Below, piece by piece: positions 25,469 to 33,558 of a stretch of DNA of 64,000 bases (its first letter is position 1; each line of letters starts with the position of its first letter). A program made the translations under genes and the position numbers. The notes beneath the pieces were generated by a model. It made no database searches and was not told where the DNA came from. It saw nothing but the letters and a program-made list of their open reading frames with translations. Source of the DNA: KBS-96 sp963722585 (lineage in GTDB: Bacteria > Acidobacteriota > Terriglobia > Bryobacterales > Bryobacteraceae); assembly GCA_963722585.1 (NCBI GenBank), contig CAVRNU010000064.1, forward strand, positions 1 through 64,000, read 5' to 3'.

Positions 25469-26488
25469 TTACTTCAACGTCTCTAAGTACGCCACCACCG
25501 CATTCAGCTGCCCATCCGCCAATTGCATGTTCGGCATAAAACATCCCGGCTTGATTTCTTGTGGGTCTTTGACCCACGCGCGAAGGTTCTCTTTTGTATT
25601 CGGAATCATTCCGGAAGCCAACGTGTCGCGGCTCATCAGATGCGTAAGGTCCGGACCGAATGTACCGTGCGCGGGCGTTCCCTTCACTGCATGGCAGTTA
25701 ACACATGATAAAGATTCAAACGTCTCACGGTTCGCTGCGACAGAAGGATCGCTCACACCCGCCTGCTTCTCGTCATTGGCCCATTTCTGAAATTCGTCCT
25801 TCGAACGCACCACCACGCGGATCAGCATATTGGCGTGCTGTGTGCCGCAATACTCCGCGCACGCGCCCAAATAAACTCCAGTCTCCTTGGGGTCCATCCA
25901 CCACTCGTTGTTCCGGTTCGGAATCACATCCATCTTGACGCCCAGGTCCGGAATCCAGAAACTATGGATTACATCCGCCGATTGCAGTTTCAAAAAAGTA
26001 GCCTGATGGTCGGCTCCCGCTTGCGGCACATTCAGCTCGTTCGCCGTCACGATGCCCAGTTCCGGGTAACGTATTTCCCACCACCATTGATGCCCTACAA
26101 CGGTCGCGTGCAAGGCGTTCGCGGGCGGTTTTACATCCTGCACGCTCATTACTACCCGTGCAGTCACCATAAACAATACGAAGACGATCAGTATCGGCAG
26201 CACCGTCCACGCCGCTTCAATTTGTGTGCTCCCGTAAACCTGCGGTGGTTCCTCGAGGTCGTCGTGCGCCCCCCTGCGCCGGAAACGGATCAGCGCAAAC
26301 GCAATCAATCCCGCGACTATGACGAAGATCACCCCAGTCACTGCCAGCGCCAACATACCGATGTTGGTAATTTCGGTCCCTGGCGTTGTAAGGGTCCTGA
26401 AGATGCTGGCAAACCGGTGTTCGTCGGTGCTCGCCGCCGATGCTGCCTTGACAACCGCCGCCGCGATAGCTAAATGCCAAGCCCTCAT
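25469..26488 (-). CDS. ctaC: Cytochrome c oxidase subunit II with fused cytochrome c domain (caa3 type)
   Basis: 339 residues: a signal segment, two helices (for example VTGVIFVIVAGLIAFALIRF), a cupredoxin domain with the CuA site CAEYCGTQHANM, then a cytochrome c domain (about 250-339) with CVNCH and a Met ligand near FMPNMQ. WWWEIRYPE is the aromatic electron-entry patch. This makes the enzyme a caa3 oxidase fed directly by another cytochrome c. The ATG at 26488 has only a weak ribosome site. First gene of the respiratory operon; the divergent cyclotransferase gene begins just 7 bases away, so the promoter must lie within or across that gene's start. Confidence 0.95.
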   Translation of the reverse strand: MRAWHLAIAAAVVKAASAASTDEHRFASIFRTLTTPGTEITNIGMLALAVTGVIFVIVAGLIAFALIRFRRRGAHDDLEEPPQVYGSTQIEAAWTVLPILIVFVLFMVTARVVMSVQDVKPPANALHATVVGHQWWWEIRYPELGIVTANELNVPQAGADHQATFLKLQSADVIHSFWIPDLGVKMDVIPNRNNEWWMDPKETGVYLGACAEYCGTQHANMLIRVVVRSKDEFQKWANDEKQAGVSDPSVAANRETFESLSCVNCHAVKGTPAHGTFGPDLTHLMSRDTLASGMIPNTKENLRAWVKDPQEIKPGCFMPNMQLADGQLNAVVAYLETLK

Positions 26489-26494
26489 CTCTAA

Positions 26495-27280
26495 ATGATG
26501 ATACCCATCATGCTCAGATGGTCGCTTTTTATTGGCGGAATTCCGCTCGCCGCCTTCCTTTTTCAAAACGCGCCGCCAAATATCCCTCACCAAGGCTATC
26601 GCATCGTCCACCAGTTCCCCCACGACCCTTCGGCTTTCACCCAGGGTCTAATTTATGTCAATGGCGCGCTCTACGAAAGCACTGGTCTCCACGGACATTC
26701 GTCGCTTCGCAAAGTAGATCTCCAAACCGGTCGGGTTCTCCAGGAGATCAAAATACCAGACCGGTTTTTCGCGGAAGGCTTGACGGACTGGCGTCAACAC
26801 CTCGTCCAGCTCACGTGGCAAGCGCACACGGGCTTCGTCTATGATCTGTTTACCTTCGCTAAGTTGCGCGACTTCTCGTATCCGGGCGAAGGCTGGGGTC
26901 TCACTCACGACCGAAAAGACCTCATTATGAGCGACGGCTCCGATACCCTTCGCTACCTCGATCCCGAAACCTATCAAAGTGTGCGCTTGCTTCACGTAAC
27001 GGCCAGCGGCGCGCCAGTCACAAACCTAAATGAGCTCGAATACCTCCGCGGTGAGATCTACGCCAACATATGGGAGACCGACACTATTGCGCGCATCTCT
27101 CCTGTTACAGGCAACGTTCTGCACTTCGTGGATATGACCGGTCTGTTGAGCGCCGCCGACCGCGCGGGCCAACCTGACGTGCTAAATGGAATCGCCTACG
27201 ACTCAAAAAACGACAGGCTGTTCGTTACCGGCAAGCTCTGGCCAAAACTCTTTGAAATCAAAATCGTCGACCAGCAATGA
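26495..27280 (+). CDS. Glutaminyl-peptide cyclotransferase (plant/bacterial beta-propeller type)
   Basis: Up to 261 residues. It converts N-terminal Gln of peptides to pyroglutamate in the periplasm. The family's propeller repeats and signature are clear: HDPSAFTQGLIYVNGALYES near residue 43, EGLTDWRQHLVQLTW, YPGEGWGLTHDRKDLIMSDG and NLNELEYLRGEIYANIW. The N-terminus (FIGGIPLAAFLF) is a signal or anchor. The start may be 26495, 26498 or 26513. Divergent from ctaC with almost no spacer. Confidence 0.92.
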   Translation: MMIPIMLRWSLFIGGIPLAAFLFQNAPPNIPHQGYRIVHQFPHDPSAFTQGLIYVNGALYESTGLHGHSSLRKVDLQTGRVLQEIKIPDRFFAEGLTDWRQHLVQLTWQAHTGFVYDLFTFAKLRDFSYPGEGWGLTHDRKDLIMSDGSDTLRYLDPETYQSVRLLHVTASGAPVTNLNELEYLRGEIYANIWETDTIARISPVTGNVLHFVDMTGLLSAADRAGQPDVLNGIAYDSKNDRLFVTGKLWPKLFEIKIVDQQ

Positions 27281-27326
27281 CCCACGGAGGCTGGGCTTCG
27301 GCTTGCGCGCGACCCTCTGCCTTCGC

Positions 27327-28505
27327 TCATCCACTCTCCGCGGCTTTCGAAGCGACCGGTACAAGCGTGCCGTTGCGAATGTAATAGTGCCCGTCGCGCC
27401 ACCTGATGCTTGTACGCCAGAAGCTCGTCGTCCAAATCGCGAACGCAACAGCGTCCCAGATTACGATCAACGGGAGTTTTTTCCACACCCGCCGATCTCT
27501 TAGACCCCGGATGCCAACTAGCCATGTCATCGCAAAGCGAAGCATCAGATAAGTTCCAATGTATCCTGCAGCGATGGCCCAGCTTGGGTGAACGGCTAGC
27601 GCGACGCAAAGCCACGGTAAGCCGAGCGTGAATAGCAGCCCCAGATGTCCCCATGGACGCATATGGCGCATCACGACAATCCAGCGCAATCGCTTATGCC
27701 ACAGCTCGCGGACGGAACTGTAGTCGGGAACGGTCGTGACCGTGTAAGGAAGAAGCTCGATTTTGTGTCCTTGTTCAGCTATCAAGCGGCCAACGAGAAG
27801 ATCATCCGCGGGCCGGTTCTCGAGCGACTCGTAGCCGCCGAATTCAGCCAGGTGTTGCCGGGTGGTCGCAATGGTAGTCCCCAGAGCGAATTTCACTCCA
27901 TCCAGTTCGCGTGCGACAAGTATGCTTGGGAAAAAATCGGAAATCATGCCGACGCTTTGCAGATGTTCGGCAAACGTCGTGTCTTTCGCCGAAAGGTAGA
28001 GGCAAGTTGCTGCTCCCACCTGCGGATCGGCTAGTGGCGCAACCACGCTGCGCAAGTAATCGGGCTGGACACGGACGTCGCTGTCGCTGATCACCAATAC
28101 GTCATGCTGCGCTTCCTGCACCAGGCGGGCAAGCTTAGCGACTTTGTCGTTCGAGCCGGCGCGGCCCGAGCCGAAGATGATACGAAGCGTGCGATGCGGA
28201 AAATCGCGGGCCACCTGATGAATAACCGGAACAACCGGATCGTCCGCGGAGCCGACGCAGAACACAATCTCATATTCGGGATAGTCTTGACGGCACAGAC
28301 TGGCAAAATTCTCGTAAGCGTCCGGGTCGAGACCCCGAACTGGCTTTATATTGCTGACAGGAGGGAGATACGGGGCGCGGCCATCGAACCCGGTTCGTCC
28401 AGGCGCGCTGCGAAAGAATCGCCAGCAACTATAGATCGAAAGTAAATAATAGATAAAAGGGAAGGCTGCGAGGACCAGCACGCAGTCTATTACGGATTGA
28501 ACCAT
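27327..28505 (-). CDS. hpnI: HpnI-like / ceramide glucosyltransferase-type GT21 glycosyltransferase
   Basis: 392 residues. HpnI transfers N-acetylglucosamine to bacteriohopanetetrol in hopanoid glycosylation; related GT21 enzymes glucosylate ceramide. An N-terminal membrane helix is followed by a GT-A domain: SNIKPVRGLDPDAYENFASL near residue 45, VISDSDVRV (DxD), ADDLLVGRL and the KRLRW motif (R/QxxRW), then C-terminal helices. The ATG at 28505 with GAGAGA upstream is better than the TTG at 28532. No other hopanoid gene (hpnH, hpnK, shc) is in the window, so the acceptor could be another lipid. Confidence 0.8.
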   Translation of the reverse strand: MVQSVIDCVLVLAAFPFIYYLLSIYSCWRFFRSAPGRTGFDGRAPYLPPVSNIKPVRGLDPDAYENFASLCRQDYPEYEIVFCVGSADDPVVPVIHQVARDFPHRTLRIIFGSGRAGSNDKVAKLARLVQEAQHDVLVISDSDVRVQPDYLRSVVAPLADPQVGAATCLYLSAKDTTFAEHLQSVGMISDFFPSILVARELDGVKFALGTTIATTRQHLAEFGGYESLENRPADDLLVGRLIAEQGHKIELLPYTVTTVPDYSSVRELWHKRLRWIVVMRHMRPWGHLGLLFTLGLPWLCVALAVHPSWAIAAGYIGTYLMLRFAMTWLVGIRGLRDRRVWKKLPLIVIWDAVAFAIWTTSFWRTSIRWRDGHYYIRNGTLVPVASKAAESG

Positions 28506-28694
28506 TTGATCTCTCAGCCATAACCAAACCAATCCCCTTAAGCTACTGTAGCAATGTCAAATAATGTTAACCCGCGAAAGCTCCGAAGCGTCTACCATAA
28601 CTAGTCCCACCCTACACAGAGGCTGCGGCGTTTGCTACAGTTTTAGCCACGGTCGCAAGATAGTCAATTCTCAAGGGGGGAGGGCCCTGATCGT

Positions 28695-30611
28695 TTGTGT
28701 GGAATAGCCGGATTTACGCATATTGCCTCGGTTGTTGAACCTGGCCGGATACAGGACGTTGTAGGAACCCTGATCCACCGTGGACCCGACCAGCAAGGAT
28801 GTTTCGAGACAGAATCTGTTTCGTTAGGAGCCACTCGCCTCAAAATTATCGACCTGGAAGGTGGCGATCAACCGATCGTTAGCCGGAGCGGCGACGTTGT
28901 CATCGCGTTCAATGGTGAAATTTACAATCACCAGGAACTCCGGATCGAGCTCGAGGCCAGGGGACATCGGTTCCGCTCGCATACAGATACAGAAACCGTT
29001 CTACAGGCCTTCATCGAATGGGATACAGAGTGCTTTTCACGCCTCCGCGGCATGTTCGCCGTTGCTCTCTGGACCGAGTCGCGGAAGCGCTTGATTCTCG
29101 CGCGCGATCGCGTGGGAATCAAGCCCCTGTATATCGCGCGTCGCGGCCAGGACATCCTTTTCGGATCGGAGATCAAGGCCATTCTTGCTCATCCGGAAGT
29201 GGAACGGAACCTCAGCTTAGCCGGTCTGGATTGTTATCTCGCTTTGAACTATGTGCCGTGTCCGTGGACATTGATTGACGGGATCGAGAAACTTCCTCCC
29301 GGTCATTGGCTCGAGTGGAAACGAGGACTCGTCCGATCGGAGCATTTCTGGCAATTGCCGTTGCGCCCGGAAGCGCATCATACGCTGGCCTCCGCCAGCG
29401 AGCAGTTGGACCTTTTGCTTCGGCAGTCAGTCCGTGAACATCTCGTTTCCGATGTGCCCCTCGGAGTCTGGCTCAGTGGGGGCGTTGACTCTTCAACGAT
29501 TCTTCACTACGCGGCGGAGGCTTCGGGCACTCCGTTAACAACGTTTTCCATATCCTTCGAAGGCCGCAGCTTCGACGAAAGCAGCTACATACGGCAGGTG
29601 GCCAGTTTCTATGGCACTCGGCACGAGATGCTAAACCTGAGTGAAGACAGCGCTCTCGAAGATGCTATTGAAGAATTTGCCTATTATTCCGATGAGCCGA
29701 ACGCCGACGCCGGGGCCCTTCCTGTCTGGTTCCTTTCCAAGCTGACTCGACGGAGCGCGACAGTCGCTCTGAGCGGAGAAGGAGCTGACGAACTCTTTGG
29801 CGGCTACGTCACTTACCGCGCGGATCAACTTTCGGCTTGGTGCCGGCGAATCCCGTCGAGGCTTTTGCATCGGGCGGTCGCGGCGGCGCGCCGGTGGCCC
29901 GTTTCCGACGAAAAAATCGGCTTCGAATATAAATTGAAGCGTTTCCTGGCCGGTTGTGAAATGCAAGCTGAACGCGCGCATGTCTACTGGAATGGGACTT
30001 TTTCCGACGCTGAGAAGCAGGAACTGGTTCAAGGCGATCTGCCGCCGGCGCTCGCGTCGATTCTGGCCGACCTTCGCATCGCGGGAACCAGTCTGAAGGA
30101 ATTTCTGTGGTTCGATCAGAAGTATTTCCTCTCCGACGACATCCTCGCGAAAGTGGACCGTATCAGCATGGCCCACTCTCTCGAAGTACGTCCGCCATTC
30201 CTGGATCATCGAATCATCGAGTTCGCAAGTTTGCTGCCTCGGGAATTACAAGTGAACGGTTCGCGCCAGAAAGTAATCTTGAAAGAATTGATGAAGGGCA
30301 AGCTTCCCGCAGCCATCCTTCAGCGCAAAAAAGTGGGATTTGACATACCAGCGCACGAATGGCTGAGGGGTCCGCTGCGAAGCTTGATGCTCGAGACTCT
30401 GTTAACCGGCACCACCGATTTCCAGGATGTATTCCGGGTGGACACAATTCAAAAACTGATCGCACGCCATCTCGAGCGGCGTGAAAACGTGGGGTATCAC
30501 CTTTGGGGATTAATGATTCTGTTCCTCTGGATGAAGCGATGGAAAATCCAGACGGCACCGAACGAAACGATAGAACAGCCGGTAAGAGAAGGCTTGTTCA
30601 CGTCTATCTGA
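28695..30611 (+). CDS. asnB: Asparagine synthetase (glutamine-hydrolysing)
   Basis: 638 residues. The N-terminal Ntn glutaminase has the nucleophile Cys at residue 2 (MCGIAGFTH), HRGPDQQG and FNGEIYNHQ. The synthetase domain has the ATP pyrophosphatase loop LSGGVDSST near residue 262 and SGEGADELFGGY. The start is a TTG directly before the Cys codon, preceded by GGGGGGAGGG; no other start preserves Cys2. Enzymes of this form also serve as amidotransferases for surface glycans. The downstream GT39 gene overlaps its end by about 73 bases, which favours a glycan or lipid modification role over simple asparagine supply. Confidence 0.93.
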   Translation: MCGIAGFTHIASVVEPGRIQDVVGTLIHRGPDQQGCFETESVSLGATRLKIIDLEGGDQPIVSRSGDVVIAFNGEIYNHQELRIELEARGHRFRSHTDTETVLQAFIEWDTECFSRLRGMFAVALWTESRKRLILARDRVGIKPLYIARRGQDILFGSEIKAILAHPEVERNLSLAGLDCYLALNYVPCPWTLIDGIEKLPPGHWLEWKRGLVRSEHFWQLPLRPEAHHTLASASEQLDLLLRQSVREHLVSDVPLGVWLSGGVDSSTILHYAAEASGTPLTTFSISFEGRSFDESSYIRQVASFYGTRHEMLNLSEDSALEDAIEEFAYYSDEPNADAGALPVWFLSKLTRRSATVALSGEGADELFGGYVTYRADQLSAWCRRIPSRLLHRAVAAARRWPVSDEKIGFEYKLKRFLAGCEMQAERAHVYWNGTFSDAEKQELVQGDLPPALASILADLRIAGTSLKEFLWFDQKYFLSDDILAKVDRISMAHSLEVRPPFLDHRIIEFASLLPRELQVNGSRQKVILKELMKGKLPAAILQRKKVGFDIPAHEWLRGPLRSLMLETLLTGTTDFQDVFRVDTIQKLIARHLERRENVGYHLWGLMILFLWMKRWKIQTAPNETIEQPVREGLFTSI

Positions 30612-32374
30612 TTGCGGTTCTGCTCTTCGCCGCGCTTATCTATATTCCATCGCTTCTTTCGCCTCCGTCCCTGATGGACGACGTGGATGCCGTGCAAGCT
30701 CAAATCGCACGAAACATGCTCACATCGGGCGATTGGGTAACGGCCCGTCTCGATGGCGTGGCGTATCTCGAGAAAGCGCCGCTCATTTATTGGCTGATTG
30801 CGATTTCCTACAAGGTATTCGGGGTGAGCGACTGGGCTGCTCGTATTCCGATTTCTATTTCTGCAATTGCGCTAGCGGCCTGTGTCGCCTGGGTTGGCGC
30901 GTGGGCTTTCGGCAGGCTCGCCGGGTTGTATGCCGGCATTTGCATGGTAACCTGCATCGGCTTGTTTCTATTTACTCGCATCTTGATTCCGGACGTAATG
31001 CTGACCCTTACGATTTTGATCTCGATCTGGGCCATCTTACGTGCGTTGGACGAAGATGAGCAACATCCGCGCATTTGGGCGTTCGTGCTGGCTGTTAGTT
31101 TGGGAGTGGGGCTTTTATGGAAAAGCCTTATCGGCGTGGTATTTCCGGTTGCAGCCGGTCTGGTGTATCTGTTCTTAACCAAGCAACTATTCTCCCGAAG
31201 AACGTGGAGCCGTCTTCATCCCTTCAGTGGCGCGCTGATCGCTATCCTGATCGCCGCTCCGTGGCATGTTTTGGCCACTCTGCGGAACCCTCCTTACTTT
31301 GCATTTACAATGAGGAGCGTTCCCGGTGAATATCATGGATTCTTCTGGTTCTACTTCATCAACGAACAGTTACTGCGTTTTCTGAATCTCCGCTATCCGC
31401 GCGATTACAATACCGTTCCGCGGTTATATTTCTGGTTGTTTCACTTGCTTTGGCTGTTTCCCTGGAGCGTTTATTTTCCTGCTGTCTTCAACCTGTCGTT
31501 CCGGCCAGTGGACCGCGCGGGTAAAACCCGGCTGATGGCATTGTGCCTGATCGGCGTTGTGCTCGTGTTTTTCACTTTCTCGACAACTCAGGAATACTAC
31601 TCGATGCCATGCTATCCGGCGCTGGCGCTGCTTTTGGGTTCCGCCATGGCGATGAAGCGGGATTTGTTGGTTCGATGGGGAACGCGAACGCTCTCGGCTA
31701 TAGCGGCCTGCGCCGCGATCGTTGTTTTCGGAATTCTGATCGCGGTGCGGAATACCCCGGCTGCCGGAGATATTTCAAGCGCGCTGAGCTCGCATCCCGG
31801 CGCTTACACACTATCGTTGGGGCACATGGAGGATCTGACGCTCGCCTCCTTCGCCTATCTCCGCCTTCCGCTTTTTATGGCCGGTATTGGCTTCGCGATT
31901 GGAGCCATCGGGACAGCGATCGCAATGGGGCGTCGCGCAATATTGGCGGCCGCATTGATGATGGTCGTGTTCTTTCAGGCGGCAAGGCTTGCCATGATCG
32001 CTTTTGATCCGTATCTATCATCGCGTCCTCTGGCGGATGCCCTAAACCAAGCGCCTCCGGGCAGGCTTATCGTCGATCATCACTACTACACGTTCTCGTC
32101 TATCTTCTTCTATACGGGCCGCAACGCATTATTGCGAAATGGCCGCATCAACAACCTGGTGTACGGATCTTATGCTCCGGGCGCGCCTCCCATATTTATC
32201 GACAATGCTCAATTCGAGCGGCTTTGGCTCCGCCCTGAACGGACGTATATCGTTGCGGAGGACACGGCGCTATCCGGACTACGGAATCTGGTGGGAGAGT
32301 CGAAGTTGATCGTAGTCGCACACAGCGGCGGCAAGGTTCTGCTTACGAATCAACCGCTGGCTGCCGCGACGTGA
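30539..32374 (+). CDS. GT39/ArnT-like membrane glycosyltransferase
   Basis: About 611 residues with a dozen or so membrane helices. It would transfer a sugar from a polyprenyl-phosphate donor at the periplasmic face, as ArnT and protein O-mannosyltransferases do. The first loop has the catalytic acidic pair and family pattern: LMDDVDAVQAQIARNML and WVTARLDGVAYLEKAPLIYW. The C-terminal 150 residues form a periplasmic domain. The ATG at 30539 lies inside asnB; an upstream start at 30503 is possible. The overlap implies co-expression with asnB. Confidence 0.9.
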   Translation: MENPDGTERNDRTAGKRRLVHVYLIAVLLFAALIYIPSLLSPPSLMDDVDAVQAQIARNMLTSGDWVTARLDGVAYLEKAPLIYWLIAISYKVFGVSDWAARIPISISAIALAACVAWVGAWAFGRLAGLYAGICMVTCIGLFLFTRILIPDVMLTLTILISIWAILRALDEDEQHPRIWAFVLAVSLGVGLLWKSLIGVVFPVAAGLVYLFLTKQLFSRRTWSRLHPFSGALIAILIAAPWHVLATLRNPPYFAFTMRSVPGEYHGFFWFYFINEQLLRFLNLRYPRDYNTVPRLYFWLFHLLWLFPWSVYFPAVFNLSFRPVDRAGKTRLMALCLIGVVLVFFTFSTTQEYYSMPCYPALALLLGSAMAMKRDLLVRWGTRTLSAIAACAAIVVFGILIAVRNTPAAGDISSALSSHPGAYTLSLGHMEDLTLASFAYLRLPLFMAGIGFAIGAIGTAIAMGRRAILAAALMMVVFFQAARLAMIAFDPYLSSRPLADALNQAPPGRLIVDHHYYTFSSIFFYTGRNALLRNGRINNLVYGSYAPGAPPIFIDNAQFERLWLRPERTYIVAEDTALSGLRNLVGESKLIVVAHSGGKVLLTNQPLAAAT

Positions 32375-33105
32375 TCAGCGGTGACTTTTCGCGGCCGGGT
32401 AATGACGGCGGATCGATTCGCGGTATTGGCGATTGGCACAGGGGCTTGGTATACACGGCCCGACCGCGAATACCATCGCCGCTCCTCCGCGGCCGGCAAT
32501 ACCGGATCGCAACCAGCTTTAAGCTAAAAATCGACGCGAAGAGTGCCTTTACGGGCTATGGAGAACTGTATCGACGGGTCACAGCGGTGGCAAGTGCACG
32601 CTTCGCAGAGCTTGCGAGCCCTTGTGAGCCCCTACATACGTGGATTGTGTCTCACGGATGGCGCTGCCTTGGCGATGCCGGCAACATCGCCTGCGCCTTC
32701 CTCACTATGGGCTTGGTTTGTCTGAACGAGGGAGACGCGAAGCCGGAAGGGGAGGTAGAGCCGACACCGGCGGAATTGATGGCGCCCGGGGGCGCAACGC
32801 TCGAGACGCTTGCTCAGACCGACTGGCATCGCGTCGATGAGATCTACAACGAATTCGACTTCCGCGATCTGTCAAGTTCGACTACGAATCCTGTCATGGT
32901 CAGCTACGGCGAACGTGTCCCAACATGCGAAGGATTTGATTTTTACCCTTTCGTTGAACGAGCGGATAAATTCGCGGAATTTTACTATCGCCTGCTCAGA
33001 CCTGGGCGCCACTCGAGAAAAGAGCTCTTCATTATTCAGCGGCGCGAATGGTATTGCGTTACAAATCCCAATTTGGTGGTTGTACAAGTCTACTTCGCCG
33101 AGTGA
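32371..33105 (+). CDS. Hypothetical protein, start uncertain
   Basis: Frame of up to 244 residues opening with GTG in a GTGA overlap with the GT39 stop. The last 95 residues (DWHRVDEIYNEFDFRDLSSS onwards, ending VVVQVYFAE) look like a folded soluble domain. The first 60 or so look less protein-like and may not be translated; the ATG at 32707 is an alternative start. I do not recognise the family. Confidence 0.4.
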   Translation: MISGDFSRPGNDGGSIRGIGDWHRGLVYTARPRIPSPLLRGRQYRIATSFKLKIDAKSAFTGYGELYRRVTAVASARFAELASPCEPLHTWIVSHGWRCLGDAGNIACAFLTMGLVCLNEGDAKPEGEVEPTPAELMAPGGATLETLAQTDWHRVDEIYNEFDFRDLSSSTTNPVMVSYGERVPTCEGFDFYPFVERADKFAEFYYRLLRPGRHSRKELFIIQRREWYCVTNPNLVVVQVYFAE

Positions 33106-33139
33106 TCCGAGTTGAGAATCGTGGTTGATTACTTCGGCA

Positions 33140-33175
33140 CTCCTCGTTAGACTCACGAGGTAACAACTGAGGAGG
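33140..33175 (+). promoter_or_regulatory. Candidate mRNA structure over the ribosome site of the AhpD-like gene
   Basis: CCTCGT (33142-33147) can pair with ACGAGG (33155-33160). Alternatively CTCCTC (33140-33145) can pair with the GAGGAG of the ribosome site (33169-33174). The two pairings exclude each other. Short helices like these can arise by chance. Confidence 0.25.
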
Positions 33176-33181
33176 TATCGG

Positions 33182-33484
33182 ATGTACGACATTAAGAATC
33201 TTAGCAAGTTAAAGACCCTTGAAGCCAATGCGCCGGACGCGGTAAAGGCCTTTTGGGCCTTCGATAAAGCGGCCATGACAGCCGGAGCGATTCCTGGCAA
33301 ATACAAGGAGCTGATGGCGCTTGCCGTGGCTTTCACAACGCAATGCCCATACTGTATAGAGATCCACGCGAAAAAAGCTCGAGAGGCGGAAGCGTCCGAT
33401 CAGGAGATCGCTGAGGTGGTCACAATCGCCGCGGCACTTCGGGCCGGAGCGGCAATCACCCATGGCACGCACGCCATGAAATAG
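33182..33484 (+). CDS. Carboxymuconolactone decarboxylase/AhpD-family protein
   Basis: 100 residues, all-helical, with the AhpD redox motif CPYCIEIHAKKA near residue 57: two Cys and the His of the proton relay. Such proteins are alkylhydroperoxidases or related thiol oxidoreductases. GAGGAGG lies 6 bases before the ATG. The 2-Cys motif suggests peroxidase rather than decarboxylase activity. It stands alone; no ahpC or sigma factor is adjacent. Confidence 0.9.
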   Translation: MYDIKNLSKLKTLEANAPDAVKAFWAFDKAAMTAGAIPGKYKELMALAVAFTTQCPYCIEIHAKKAREAEASDQEIAEVVTIAAALRAGAAITHGTHAMK

Positions 33485-33558
33485 CGAGCGATAAGAATGG
33501 CGGCTTGACAGGCGGTCAGACCCGCTTCGGGCAAGCGCCACGTACACTGTTAGGAGAA

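Noticed and set aside
28506..28694. A riboswitch or RNA gene between hpnI and asnB
   Set aside because: I saw no conserved riboswitch core, strong hairpin or tRNA-like fold in these 189 bases; it is most simply a divergent promoter region.
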